A DNA stretch of 64,000 bases, taken from contig NZ_JASJOE010000012.1 of NCBI RefSeq assembly GCF_030163755.1, positions 1 to 64,000 of the forward strand, read 5' to 3'. The notes beneath the pieces are model-generated. The model was given only the letters and a program-made list of their open reading frames with translations. It was not told the DNA's origin and ran no database searches. Positions 8,440-17,473 of this stretch are shown here, piece by piece. Made by a program: the position numbers and the translations under genes. This DNA is from Roseicyclus amphidinii (GTDB lineage: Bacteria; Pseudomonadota; Alphaproteobacteria; Rhodobacterales; Rhodobacteraceae). Position 1 is the first letter of the stretch, and every line of letters begins with the position of its first letter.

Positions 8440-9477
8440 TCAGCCGCCGTGCTGGGCGATCAGCGACCGCGCGCGCTCGATCAGCGCGGCACCGTCGATG
8501 CCCTGGTCGCCCATCTCCGAGACCCAGCGGTCGATCACCGGCTGAGAGGCGGCCTTCCAGCGCTCGACCTCGGCCTGGTCCAGCGTGGTGATCGTGTTGC
8601 CCGCGTTCACCGCGATCTCGCGCGCGGGCGCGTCCATGTCCCACATCACCTGAGAGGCGAAGCCCGACAGCGCCGCGCCGGATTGCTCGTCGAGGATCGC
8701 CCGCAGGTCTTCGGGCAGCCCCTCGTAGCGGGGCTTGTTCATCACCAGCACGATGGCCGCGGTGTAGAGCGCCTCGTTGCCCGAGAACTCGGTGTGGTTG
8801 CTGACCAGTTCGGACAGGCGGATCGCGGTCGTCACCTCCCACGGGATCACCGTGGCCTGCACCACGCCGCGCGAAATCGCTTCGGGGATGGCGGGCAGGG
8901 GCATGCCGACGGGCTCCGCGCCCAATTCGCCGAGCAGGTCGTTGATGATCCGCGTGGGGCCGCGCAGCGTCAGGCCCTGCATGTCCTCGAGCGTGTTGAC
9001 GCCGTTCTGCGAATGGATGACGCCGGGGCCATGGACCCATGCGCCGAGCACCTTCACGTCGGAATACTCGTTGCCCTGGAAGTCCGTTTCGACCATGTCC
9101 CAATAGGCGCGCGCAGTGGCGACAGGGTTGGTCATCATGAAGGGCAGCTCGAACACCTCGGTCCGCGGGAAGCGGCCGGGGGTGTAGCCGACAACGGTCA
9201 TCGACATGTCGACCACGCCGTCACGGGCCTGATCGTACAGCTCGGGCGGGCGGCCGCCCAGCGACATCGCGTCGAAATGCTCGATCCGGATGCGCCCGTC
9301 GGTCGCCGCCTCGACGCGTTCGGCCCAGGGCTTGAGGATCAACGCGGGCACCGGGGCCTGCGGCGGCAGGAACTGGTGCAGGCGCAGCGTGATCGTGTCT
9401 TGCGCGCGCAAGATCGCCGGCGCCGCCATGATCGCGGCCGCACCGGCAGAGGTCTTGATGAAGTCTCTTCTTTTCAT
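8440..9477 (-). CDS. dctP: TRAP substrate-binding protein (DctP)
   Basis: A 345-residue periplasmic solute-binding protein. The N-terminus MKRRDFIKTSAGAAAIMAAP is a twin-arginine type signal ending near AQD. The mature part carries DctP features, including the conserved Arg region LTLRGPTRIINDLLGELGAEPVGMP near residue 150 and the helix VVQATVIPWE. It lies 83 bp after the crotonase and 91 bp before dctQ, so the four genes probably share the crotonase promoter. The ligand is inferred to be an aromatic carboxylate from the neighbouring fcs and crotonase. Confidence 0.9.
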   Translation of the reverse strand: MKRRDFIKTSAGAAAIMAAPAILRAQDTITLRLHQFLPPQAPVPALILKPWAERVEAATDGRIRIEHFDAMSLGGRPPELYDQARDGVVDMSMTVVGYTPGRFPRTEVFELPFMMTNPVATARAYWDMVETDFQGNEYSDVKVLGAWVHGPGVIHSQNGVNTLEDMQGLTLRGPTRIINDLLGELGAEPVGMPLPAIPEAISRGVVQATVIPWEVTTAIRLSELVSNHTEFSGNEALYTAAIVLVMNKPRYEGLPEDLRAILDEQSGAALSGFASQVMWDMDAPAREIAVNAGNTITTLDQAEVERWKAASQPVIDRWVSEMGDQGIDGAALIERARSLIAQHGG

Positions 9478-9560
9478 GGTTTGTCCTCCCTTTTTCCCAT
9501 GATCGTGCGAATGATCCGATTTGCGTGCAGCAGGTCAACTGCCATCACGCGGCCGGTGGT

Positions 9561-10346
9561 TCATCTGAACCGGGGCTCCCTTTTTTCGAGAAAGGCGCGC
9601 ATGCCCTCGCGCGCGCCATCCGATGTCTGGCTCATTGCGGCCGCAAGACTTTCGGTGAACAGGCCATCCGAGCGCGACATGTCGTTGATGCGCGAAATCG
9701 AGTTTATCATGAGGTAGTTCGAGAACGGCGCGTTGTCCGCGACCTGCCGCGCGAGTGTCTTGGCCAGCGCCATCCCCTCGCCGTCGCCGACGCTGTAATG
9801 CGCAAGCCCGAGGCGCAGCGCATCCTCCGCGCCGTAGTTGCGGCCCGTCAGCATCATCTCGCGCATCCGGTCCGCCCCGATCAGTCGGCCGACCCGCACC
9901 GTCGCGCCGCCCCCGACGAAGATGCCGCGCCGCCCTTCGGGCAGCTGGAAGCGGGCCGAGGGCTCGGCGATGCGCACATGGGTGCAGGAGGCGATTTCCA
10001 GCCCGCCGCCGATCACCGCGCCCGTCAGCACCGAGATCACGGGCAGGCCGCCGAATTCGATCTGGTCGGCGACCCGATGCCAGTTGCGCGAATGGTAGAC
10101 ACCCGCGACCGGATCGCGGTGTTCATGCTCGGCCAGGTCGAGGCCCGCGCAGAAATGGCCACCCTCGCCGCGCAGGATCACCGCGTTCACGCCTTCGGGC
10201 GGGCTGCTGAAAAAGGCGTCGAGCTCGGCGATCAACGCGTCGTTCATCGCGTTGCGCTTCTCGGGACGGTTGAAGACCACGGTTGCGATATCGCCGTCGA
10301 TTTCGGTCCGCGTGACCTTGCCTGCACGTGCCGTGTTTTCAAGCAT
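9561..10346 (-). CDS. Crotonase-fold enoyl-CoA hydratase, probably acting on feruloyl/coumaroyl-CoA
   Basis: A 261-residue crotonase. The oxyanion-hole segments are RGEGGHFCAGLDLAEHE (about residues 60-75) and LTGAVIGGGLEIASCTH (about 108-125). A Glu in LPEGRRGIF (about 140) matches the position of the catalytic Glu of hydroxycinnamoyl-CoA hydratase-lyase. Overall sequence is not close to Pseudomonas Ech/HCHL, so it may only hydrate feruloyl-CoA (CouA-like) or may also cleave it to vanillin and acetyl-CoA. Linkage to fcs, the shared promoter element at 10379-10400 and the TRAP genes support a hydroxycinnamoyl-CoA substrate. Confidence 0.8.
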   Translation of the reverse strand: MLENTARAGKVTRTEIDGDIATVVFNRPEKRNAMNDALIAELDAFFSSPPEGVNAVILRGEGGHFCAGLDLAEHEHRDPVAGVYHSRNWHRVADQIEFGGLPVISVLTGAVIGGGLEIASCTHVRIAEPSARFQLPEGRRGIFVGGGATVRVGRLIGADRMREMMLTGRNYGAEDALRLGLAHYSVGDGEGMALAKTLARQVADNAPFSNYLMINSISRINDMSRSDGLFTESLAAAMSQTSDGAREGMRAFLEKREPRFR

Positions 10347-10378
10347 GTCAGCCCCCCGTCGCTTCCGATTCCCACCTC

Positions 10379-10400
10379 GTTATAAACATAAACTGTTTTG
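10379..10400. promoter_or_regulatory. Probable MarR operator upstream of the crotonase operon (site 3)
   Basis: GTT-N9-AAC followed by TGTTTTG, same length and layout as the fcs site (5741-5762) and identical at 17 of 22 positions. It lies 33 bp before the crotonase start on the minus strand, so the crotonase-TRAP operon is probably co-repressed with fcs. Confidence 0.55.
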
Positions 10401-10541
10401 CGACATAGCGTTTTGTGCGTCACGGGGACACTGTCGCGGGATGCCGACAGGGTGACGGGGCATTGGTGGCATGGTCCGGCGATGGGGTTATCGCGCCCGG
10501 TCGGCATCGTCTGCGACCGGAAAGCCGCCGAACGGGTCGCC

Positions 10542-11150
10542 TCACCCCGGCGAAAGCGCGATGGCGCGGGCGGTTGCGGGGCGCGCGAGGTTGCGCGCGA
10601 TCCAGGCCATGACGTTGCTGCAGGACGTCAGCCGGTCATCCTCCATCATCGGGGCCATGCCGGCCCATGCGACGGCGGCCATGTCGGCGATGGAATAGGC
10701 CCCGGCGATGTAATCGCGCCCCTCGAGCTGCCGGTCGAGAACCCCGAACAGGCGCGCGGTCTCGTCCCGGTAGCGGGTCTCGGCATAGGGGATTTTCTCC
10801 GCAAGGCCGCGAAAGTGGTTGGCCTGGCCCATCATCGGGCCGAGCCCGCCCATCTGCCAGTGCAGCCATTGGGTGACCGCCCACCGCTCCTGCGGGGTGT
10901 CGCCGCCGAACCGGCCGGTCTTCTCGGCGAGGTATTGCAGGATCGCGCCCGACTCCATCAGGCTGATGCCCGTCTCGTGATCCATGATCGCGGGGATCTT
11001 GCCGTTGGGGGAGATGGCGAGGAACTCCGGCGCATGCTGTTCGCCTTTGCCGATGTTCACCCATGTGATTGCGTGGTCGAGGCCCATTTCCTCGAGTGCG
11101 ATGGCGAGCTTGTAGCCGTTTGGCGTGCCCCAGAGATACGCGGTGATCAT
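10542..11150 (-). CDS. Glutathione S-transferase family protein
   Basis: A 202-residue cytosolic GST with an N-terminal thioredoxin-like domain (TPNGYKLAIALEEMGLDH, then NGKIPAIMDHETGISLMESGAILQYLAEK, with the conserved cis-Pro and Glu-Ser glutathione site) and an all-helical C-terminal domain ending in YSIADMAAVAWAGM. This pattern matches the Nu/YfcG-YghU-type or beta-etherase-like GSTs rather than the zeta class. It overlaps the upstream reductase by ATGA (11147-11150), so the two are translationally coupled. In an aromatic-degradation island, an ether-cleaving or detoxifying role is possible but unproven. Confidence 0.85.
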   Translation of the reverse strand: MITAYLWGTPNGYKLAIALEEMGLDHAITWVNIGKGEQHAPEFLAISPNGKIPAIMDHETGISLMESGAILQYLAEKTGRFGGDTPQERWAVTQWLHWQMGGLGPMMGQANHFRGLAEKIPYAETRYRDETARLFGVLDRQLEGRDYIAGAYSIADMAAVAWAGMAPMMEDDRLTSCSNVMAWIARNLARPATARAIALSPG

Positions 11151-12154
11151 TCGGTCTTCACTTTCAGCTTGTAGGTTTTGACCGCCTCGGCCGAGGCGAT
11201 CAGGGCATCCCTCACAGGGATGAACTCGAGGCCGAACACCCGTTCCGCCTTGGCGCCCGAAACGGCGAGGGTGCGCCCGACATTTCCCAGAACGCCCCTC
11301 GCGTCCTTGGAGAACACACCCATGAGGCGCAAGAGCCAGACCGGCGCCTCGCGCCCCGGCGTCTTGAGACTGGCGTCCCACGCCTTGAGCATCTCGCCCA
11401 GTTCCAGAATGCCGTGCGTCCCGCTCGCGGCGGCGAAGCGCTCGCCCCTGGTGGCCGCCAGCTCGATGGCCGCGACATGCATCCGCGCCACGTCGCGCAC
11501 GTCGACGGCGACCATGTCCATGGGCGGCGCCATCGGCAACTTGCCGGTCATCAGCTGTTCGACCAGTTCCAGCGACGCGCCGAAGCGCCCGTCCATCGGC
11601 GGGCCGAAGACGGCGCCGGGGTTGATGGTGGTCAGCGCGATCCCGGGGTGCTCGGCCACGTAATCCCAGGCCGCCTTTTCCGCCAGCGTCTTGGATGCCT
11701 CGTAGGCCCCGACCGAAGGGGCGTCGGGCGTTGTCCAGTTGGCCTCGTCCGAGGGCTGCATCGGCGGCTTGTCCGCCTGCTTGTAGATCGCCGCGCAGGA
11801 CGAGGTCAGGATCACGCGGCCGATCCCGGTGGCCGTTGCCGCGCGCATCGCCCGCACCGTGCCGTCGACGGCGGGTCGGATCAGGTCCCGCGGATCCTTG
11901 GGTTCCGTCAAGGGAAAGGGGGAGGCGGTGTGGATGAGAACATCGCAGCCCTGTAGCGCCTCCTGCCAGCCGTCATCGCGGGTCAGGTCGAGCATGGCGA
12001 ATTCCAGCGCCGCATGGCGGAAGAGGGCCTGCACCTCTTCCTTGCGCCTGTCGGACCGGACCGAGGCGCGCACCTCGTATCCCTGTTCGAGCAACTCCCG
12101 CAGGATGTGCTTGGCGATGAAACCGGAGGCACCGGTGACGAAGACCTTGGTCAT
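11147..12154 (-). CDS. Extended SDR, aldehyde/ketone reductase (dihydroflavonol-4-reductase-like)
   Basis: A 335-residue NAD(P)-dependent reductase of the extended short-chain dehydrogenase family. The nucleotide-binding motif TGASGFIAKHI lies at residues 7-17. The catalytic Ser is in VILTSSCAAIY (about 122-132) and the YxxxK pair is in AYEASKTLAEKAAW (about 160). The family reduces carbonyls of aromatic aldehydes and ketones. It is coupled to the GST gene through a 4-bp overlap. A reductase plus GST pair recalls lignin beta-aryl-ether metabolism (Lig-type dehydrogenases and etherases), but sequence similarity to LigD/LigEFG themselves is not evident. Confidence 0.85.
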   Translation of the reverse strand: MTKVFVTGASGFIAKHILRELLEQGYEVRASVRSDRRKEEVQALFRHAALEFAMLDLTRDDGWQEALQGCDVLIHTASPFPLTEPKDPRDLIRPAVDGTVRAMRAATATGIGRVILTSSCAAIYKQADKPPMQPSDEANWTTPDAPSVGAYEASKTLAEKAAWDYVAEHPGIALTTINPGAVFGPPMDGRFGASLELVEQLMTGKLPMAPPMDMVAVDVRDVARMHVAAIELAATRGERFAAASGTHGILELGEMLKAWDASLKTPGREAPVWLLRLMGVFSKDARGVLGNVGRTLAVSGAKAERVFGLEFIPVRDALIASAEAVKTYKLKVKTE

Positions 12155-12266
12155 TTGGGTGTCCCCTTTGATCAGGATGATGATGGCGCACCGGCGGACT
12201 GTCCGAACGGTGCCGCTTCAAGCCGGTCCGAAACCGCCGGTTTGCCGAAATCGTGCTGACCGCTGT

Positions 12267-12650
12267 TCACGGCTTGCGGGCCAATCTTCCGGCCCGGAAC
12301 GCCAGGATGCCGATAGGAAGGAGCATCAGGATCTGGATGAAGGCCTGGCCATACACGACGCTTGCGACCACGAAGACCAGTGCCAGGGCGATGTACTGAA
12401 CGCCGATATATGTCGGCAATGCACCGGCATCGGGGTCGACCCCATCCTCTCGGCTGGCCCGGAACAGGGCGAATGAGGACAAGAGCAGGACGACGGAAAT
12501 CATGTGCCAGGCCGCGTGCAAGGTGGCCTGCACCAGGTCCGGCGCATCCGACGCCAAAAGGGGCGCCACGACTGCCATCTCGCCGATGACGATGTGCACG
12601 ACCGCAACGGCCAGGTTGATGAGTGACGCAGAGAGCAGGAGCTTCTTCAT
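12267..12650 (-). CDS. Small integral membrane protein of unknown function
   Basis: A 127-residue protein with four hydrophobic segments (about residues 5-25, 45-62, 80-98 and 103-120) and short polar loops. I do not recognise a named family with certainty. It lies on the same strand between the reductase and the DJ-1/PfpI gene, with gaps of about 110 bp on both sides, and could be part of their transcript or have its own promoter. Confidence 0.65.
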   Translation of the reverse strand: MKKLLLSASLINLAVAVVHIVIGEMAVVAPLLASDAPDLVQATLHAAWHMISVVLLLSSFALFRASREDGVDPDAGALPTYIGVQYIALALVFVVASVVYGQAFIQILMLLPIGILAFRAGRLARKP

Positions 12651-12756
12651 GTCGGTCGGGCCTCAGGTTCGGGTTTCAGGGTGACCGAGGTCGGCGAGCG
12701 CTTCGCCCCCCCGGTCGCGCCGCTGCGGTCACGGGGAGAGGTGCGGCCGTCCTGCC

Positions 12757-13509
12757 TCACTCGGCGAGGGCTTCGATCAGCAAATCGGAAAACAACCGCG
12801 TGCTGTGCTGTTGCTGGCCTGTGATGATCCGACCGTCGCGGATGGCGAAGGGCGCGAGCGGGGCAGCGGCCTCGAAGGTCGTGTTGGGGTTCTTCCGCGC
12901 CTCCGTCTCGATCGTGTAGGCGTTGACCGTGGTGCCGAGGGCCGCGTTCATCATCTCCTCCTCGCTGTCGGGATAGCCCGTCCATGTCTTGCCATCGGCG
13001 AGCAGCGTCCCGTCGCTCAACCTGACCCACAGCATCAGGCAGGTGCCGTGGCAGATCATGCCGACGATCTTTCCGGCTTCGTGGAACCCGGCGATCAACC
13101 GGTGGAGCGCGGTGTCGTCCTTGAAGGTGACCAGCGGGCCGCCGCCGCCCGCAACGCAGACCGCGTCATAGGCGTCGATATCGACCTCGGCGATGGAGGG
13201 GGTGTTCTCCATGAGCCTGCCGAAACGCGCATGGTGCTTGAAGCCCAGCGTGATCAGGTCGTCGGGGTATTGCGTCGCCGCGTTTTCCGGGTCCGAGAAG
13301 CCGTCGAATTCGACCTTGCCGCCCTTGGGGGACGCGATATCGACGGTGCAACCCGCCTGCACGAGGTCGAAGAACGGGCCGGTCATCTCTTCGGCGAAGA
13401 ACCCGACCGGAAACCCCAACAGCGTGGCGGGGTTCGAGACGATGTAGAGAACCTTCTTGCCGGTGACGTCGGGCCCGGCATGGCGGCGGATGACGGAAGA
13501 TGCGGTCAT
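12757..13509 (-). CDS. DJ-1/PfpI superfamily (type 1 glutamine amidotransferase-like) protein
   Basis: A 250-residue protein with the DJ-1/PfpI flavodoxin-like fold. The conserved acidic residue is in FFAEEMTGPFFDL (about residue 40), GGGGPLVTF lies near 118, and the nucleophile-elbow Cys is in GMICHGTCLML (about 150). The Cys-His arrangement matches the Hsp31/YajL-like enzymes handling reactive carbonyls (glyoxalase III-type) or isonitriles. Neighbouring reductase and GST genes point to stress or aldehyde detoxification. It is 78 bp from the AraC-type regulator gene on the same strand. Confidence 0.82.
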   Translation of the reverse strand: MTASSVIRRHAGPDVTGKKVLYIVSNPATLLGFPVGFFAEEMTGPFFDLVQAGCTVDIASPKGGKVEFDGFSDPENAATQYPDDLITLGFKHHARFGRLMENTPSIAEVDIDAYDAVCVAGGGGPLVTFKDDTALHRLIAGFHEAGKIVGMICHGTCLMLWVRLSDGTLLADGKTWTGYPDSEEEMMNAALGTTVNAYTIETEARKNPNTTFEAAAPLAPFAIRDGRIITGQQQHSTRLFSDLLIEALAE

Positions 13510-13587
13510 GGTCCCTCGCTGAGATCGGTTTCGCTGATCTCAAACTGGGCACTCCGCTCTGCCGCGTCACTCGCCGCGCGTGCCAGA

Positions 13588-14619
13588 TCACTTGCGGTAT
13601 GCGCCAGCCTGGGCCCGCGTGCGCTGCGCCTCGCGCCAGGCCTCGGGCGTGGCGTCGGTCCAGCGCCGAAACGCCCGGAAGAAGGAGTTCGGATCCTCGA
13701 AACCGAGCAGGAAGCTGACCTCCGCCGCGTTCAGCTTGGTGGTCTTCAGGTAATGCTGCGCCAGCCGCATGCGCGCGGAATTCAGCACGTCCAGCCAGGT
13801 TGTCCCTTCCTCGGACAACCGCCGTTGCAGCGACCGGCGGCTGACGGCAAGCTCGCGGGCGACGTCGTCGATCTGGGTCCGCCCGCTGGGCAGCAATTCC
13901 AGTAGGGCGTTCTCGATCCGGGCCCGCATGCTCAGGGCGTCGCGGGCTTCCTCCATCCGGCGCCGCAGGCCGGGCTCGAAGGCGTGCCACATCCGGTCGT
14001 CCTGCGTCAGGAAGGGGCGCAGGGCGTCCATCGGATCAAGGGTGAAGGAGGCGCTGTCGCCCTGCGCGACCGGGCAGCCGAACCAGTCCTCGAACGCCGC
14101 TTGGTCCTGCACCGGACCCGGCAGGCAGACGGAACGGGGCACGACACGATGGCGCGTCGCGCGCCGCAGGAGGTTGACGAGGAAGACAAGCTCGGTCGCG
14201 GCCATCACCACCGGCATGTCGGGGCGGGACTTGCAGCGATAGGTGAACCGCGTGGCATCGGGGTGCACATCGACATCGAGGCTGAAGGCGCCGACAAGGC
14301 GCTTGAACTCCCCCAGCCGCTGCCCCGCCACGGTCATGTCGGGCGCGCAGATCGCGGCGAAGACGGCGGGGTCGAAATACTCGCTCGCCTCGACTTGCCC
14401 GAGGCGCAGGGGAAGCGTCGGGGACTGCGCCTCTGCATCGAAGCTCTCCCAGAGCGCGTAGAACTCGTCCAGCGAGATGCGCGAGCCATCCCCGTCCAGG
14501 AGGCCGCCGGGCAAACCCGCACGGCGCAGGACCGCGACCCGGCTCAGGCCGAGATCGGCCAGCAACAATCGCCAGACCTTTCCCACATGCACTGTCGGCT
14601 GATCTGGCGCTTGCCGCAT
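13588..14619 (-). CDS. AraC-family regulator with N-terminal Arabinose_bd-type domain
   Basis: A 343-residue regulator of the OruR/ArgR-like AraC group. A ligand-binding domain occupies about residues 15-200. The C-terminal double helix-turn-helix includes IDDVARELAVSRRSLQRRLSEEG and the signature AEVSFLLGFEDPNSFFRAFRRW-TDATPEAWR. The start at 14619 is chosen because GGAGGGACCC sits just before it; the frame remains open upstream to 14688 without a comparable site. It most likely controls the DJ-1/reductase/GST genes downstream on the same strand. Confidence 0.87.
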   Translation of the reverse strand: MRQAPDQPTVHVGKVWRLLLADLGLSRVAVLRRAGLPGGLLDGDGSRISLDEFYALWESFDAEAQSPTLPLRLGQVEASEYFDPAVFAAICAPDMTVAGQRLGEFKRLVGAFSLDVDVHPDATRFTYRCKSRPDMPVVMAATELVFLVNLLRRATRHRVVPRSVCLPGPVQDQAAFEDWFGCPVAQGDSASFTLDPMDALRPFLTQDDRMWHAFEPGLRRRMEEARDALSMRARIENALLELLPSGRTQIDDVARELAVSRRSLQRRLSEEGTTWLDVLNSARMRLAQHYLKTTKLNAAEVSFLLGFEDPNSFFRAFRRWTDATPEAWREAQRTRAQAGAYRK

Positions 14620-14794
14620 GGGTCCCTCCGGTCCCGCGTGAATATCGTGCGCAACACGTTCGGCCAAATGCCTTTTGCGCCAAATCACTTGCCCTCTGCG
14701 CCGACAGCATGTCGCCCGTGATCGAAACGCCCCTCACCAGCCGGGGCCGAGGGCTGATCCATCCGGTCGGCGCCAAGGTCGGGTCTTGCGGGGC

Positions 14795-15802
14795 TCAACG
14801 GCCCCGTCGCTCGCTTCGCACGTCAAGCTCCTTGCGCATCGACAAGGGCTCGCGCCCGAGCCGGTCGGTGATCAACCCGATGATCCCGCGCGGCGCATAG
14901 AGCGCGAAGAGCATCGCCACGCAGCCGATCCCCGTCAGGTACCAGGCACCGAAATCGCCGAAGGCCTCTTGCAGCGCGAAAAGCAGCAGCGCGCCGAGCA
15001 CCGGACCGAGGAAACTGCCAAGCCCGCCCACCAGCACCATGAACAGCATGAAGACGGACCAGTTGATCCCGAAGGCCGCACGCGGCTGGTACGTGATCGC
15101 CGAGGCAAGCCAGAGCGTCCCGGCGATGGCGCAGCCGAGCGCGGAGATCAGGAAGATCGTGCGCTTGACCCGCATCGTGCTGACCCCGACCGATCCGGCG
15201 GCTTCCTCGTCGTCGCGGATCGCCTGGCTTTCCCCGCCCAGTCGGCCGCGCAGCAGCCTGTAGCTGACCGCGAGCACGAGGATCGCGGATGCCACTGCCA
15301 TGAGGTAGATCGCGGTGCGGCGCAGATCGGCGTCGATGGCGTTCAGGGTCACCAGCGAGCGGCCGGTTTCACCCTGCACCAACGGATCGAACATGATGAC
15401 CGACCTTATCGCCTCGGCCAGAACCCACATCGCCACGGCGAACTCGGCCGCCTTGAGGCGCAGCACGAACCACGACAGGGGCCAGGCGACCAGCAGCACC
15501 ACGACAGCGCCCGCGATCAGGGCCGGGAAGGGCGCCATGCCGGCCTCGGCCAGCCGCAGCACGAAATAGCCCGCCAGCCCGATGAAGGCCTGCTGGCCCA
15601 CCGACACCAGGCCGGCAAACCCCGCCAGCAGGTTCCACGACACGGCGAGGATGATGTAGATCATCAGCAGCGTCAGCTTGTCCACGATGAGGGGCGATCC
15701 GAACAGGGGCAGCGCCAGCAACAGTCCCGCGAGCGCTGCACCAAGGCCGATCAAAACCTTGTCGAGCCGCGACACCGCGGCGAGGACATGGGTGTGGCTC
15801 AT
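14795..15802 (-). CDS. Branched-chain amino acid-type ABC permease (LivM-like)
   Basis: A 335-residue inner-membrane permease with about nine hydrophobic segments and the LivM signature SWNLLAGFAGLVSVGQQAFIGLAGY near residue 55. It is the last gene of the five-gene importer (binding protein, LivG, LivF, LivH, LivM in transcription order) and overlaps livH by ATGA at 15799-15802. Liv-type systems beside aromatic genes often import aromatic acids rather than amino acids; the linked alcohol and aldehyde dehydrogenases suggest that here. Confidence 0.9.
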   Translation of the reverse strand: MSHTHVLAAVSRLDKVLIGLGAALAGLLLALPLFGSPLIVDKLTLLMIYIILAVSWNLLAGFAGLVSVGQQAFIGLAGYFVLRLAEAGMAPFPALIAGAVVVLLVAWPLSWFVLRLKAAEFAVAMWVLAEAIRSVIMFDPLVQGETGRSLVTLNAIDADLRRTAIYLMAVASAILVLAVSYRLLRGRLGGESQAIRDDEEAAGSVGVSTMRVKRTIFLISALGCAIAGTLWLASAITYQPRAAFGINWSVFMLFMVLVGGLGSFLGPVLGALLLFALQEAFGDFGAWYLTGIGCVAMLFALYAPRGIIGLITDRLGREPLSMRKELDVRSERRGR

Positions 15803-16755
15803 GGCAGATCTCCTGTCCGGCGGGCGTTGCGGCGCAGTCCGCGCGCGGCAAGCGCGGCCCGGACCGAGGCGCGCCAGCCGCCATGATCCGCCGCCCAGCT
15901 GCGCCCCAGGCGCCAGATCAGCGCCGCCACGAAGACCAGGTGCCCGGTCAGGAGCGACGCCTGGTTCGAGATCAGGCCGCCGAGGGCCTGGCTGACCCCG
16001 AGGATGATCCCGCCGATCAGGGTGCCCCAGATCGACCCGATCCCGCCGATCACCACCGCCTCGAAGGCGAAGATCAGCTGGGCCGGGCCGGAATAGGGCG
16101 TGACCTGCCCGCGCATCGCAAGGAACACCCCGGCCAGCGCCGCGAGGGCCACCGCGATGGCCGCCGCCGCCCGATGTGCCCGGCGCGCATCGACGCCGCA
16201 CATCTCGGCCGCCTCGGGATCGGCGGCGGTGGCCCGTATCGCGCGCCCGAGCCGGGTCTTTTTCAACACCAGGTGCAGCGCGCCGATGACCAGCACGGCC
16301 GTCACGAAGATGATGACGGGCAATTGCCCGACGATGATGCCCCCCGGAAGGCTCCAGCCCGCCCATGAGAGCGTGCCGATGTCCGCCCCAAGCGACCGCG
16401 TGTTCGATCCCCAGATGCCGAACATCCCGTTCTGCAGCGCGGCCCCGAGGCCGATGGTCACCAGGATCGGCAACAGGAAACCGCCCCGCATCGCGCGTTC
16501 GAACAGCGTCTGGTGCATGAACCAGCCAAGCGCCGCCATCAGCGGCAGCATCACCATGATCGCGGCGAGCACCGGAAGGCCCGCACCCTGGATCAGCGCA
16601 AGCGTCAGAAGCGCGCCCAGAACGGCGAGGTCGCCGTGGGCGAGGTTGATGAAGCGGACCACGCCGACCATCAGCGACAGGCCGACCGCGATGATCGCGT
16701 AATAGCCGCCCAGGAGCGTGCCCTGGACGAGGGCCTGAAAGAATGTGTCAAGCAT
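15799..16755 (-). CDS. Branched-chain amino acid-type ABC permease (LivH-like)
   Basis: A 318-residue inner-membrane permease with about eight hydrophobic segments. LivH landmarks are GGYYAIIAVGLSLMVGVVRFINLAHGDLAVLG (residues 15-47) and GIGSIWGTLIGGIILGVSQALGG (about 240). The start at 16755 overlaps the 3' end of livF by 8 bp, and the C-terminus overlaps livM by 4 bp, showing tight operon packing. Confidence 0.9.
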   Translation of the reverse strand: MLDTFFQALVQGTLLGGYYAIIAVGLSLMVGVVRFINLAHGDLAVLGALLTLALIQGAGLPVLAAIMVMLPLMAALGWFMHQTLFERAMRGGFLLPILVTIGLGAALQNGMFGIWGSNTRSLGADIGTLSWAGWSLPGGIIVGQLPVIIFVTAVLVIGALHLVLKKTRLGRAIRATAADPEAAEMCGVDARRAHRAAAAIAVALAALAGVFLAMRGQVTPYSGPAQLIFAFEAVVIGGIGSIWGTLIGGIILGVSQALGGLISNQASLLTGHLVFVAALIWRLGRSWAADHGGWRASVRAALAARGLRRNARRTGDLP

Positions 16756-17473
16756 GGCGCGCCTCGTCGTCATGGATGCCGAAATACGCGGCGGTGATCT
16801 GGGCCCGTGTGAAGTCGGCGGGCGGACCCTGCAATTCGGACCGGCCCTCGGCCATGCACAGGACCCTGTCCGCGAAGCCGAGCGCGCGGGTGAGATCCTG
16901 CTCGACAAGCACGATGCCCATCTCGCCGCTCTCCCGGATCGCGGAGAGCGACTGGTAAAGCCCCTCGATGGCGGCGGGCGACAGGCCCAGCGAGACTTCG
17001 TCGAGAAGGATCACGTCGGGATTGCTCAGCAGGGCCCGCCCGATGGCGACGGCCTGGCGTTGCCCGCCCGAAAGACGGCCCGCCGGCACATCCAGAAGCG
17101 GCTGCAGTTGCGGGAATGCGCCCAGCACCCGGTCCATGTCCCAGCCGCCTGCGCGGCCGTTCTCGGCGGCCACGCGCAGGTTCTCGGCGACGGTCATGTC
17201 GGCAAAGAGCCTGCGCCCCTCGGGCGACATGGAAATGCCACTGCGCACCCTCTCGAAGGCGCGCTCGGCGGTGATATCCCGGCCTGCAAGGGCAATGCGT
17301 CCCCCGGCCGGGACATGTGCGCCGGCCAGCGTGCGCATCAGCGTTGTCTTGCCGGCCCCGTTGGCGCCGATGATGCACAGGGTCTCGCCGCGCTCCAGCG
17401 TGAAGCCGATGCCGCGCACCGCCGTCAGGAGGCCGTGGCGGCAGGTCAGGTCGGTTACGCTCAGAAGGCTCAT
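16748..17473 (-). CDS. ABC transporter ATPase (LivF-like)
   Basis: A 241-residue nucleotide-binding subunit. Walker A GANGAGKTT (about residues 37-45), signature RLSGGQRQAVAIGRALLSNPDV (about 133-154) and Walker B ILLDEVSLGL (about 156) are all intact; the LivF form RRLFADMTVAENL is also present. It powers solute import with the LivG subunit. It overlaps livG by 4 bp at 17470-17473. Confidence 0.92.
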   Translation of the reverse strand: MSLLSVTDLTCRHGLLTAVRGIGFTLERGETLCIIGANGAGKTTLMRTLAGAHVPAGGRIALAGRDITAERAFERVRSGISMSPEGRRLFADMTVAENLRVAAENGRAGGWDMDRVLGAFPQLQPLLDVPAGRLSGGQRQAVAIGRALLSNPDVILLDEVSLGLSPAAIEGLYQSLSAIRESGEMGIVLVEQDLTRALGFADRVLCMAEGRSELQGPPADFTRAQITAAYFGIHDDEARHA

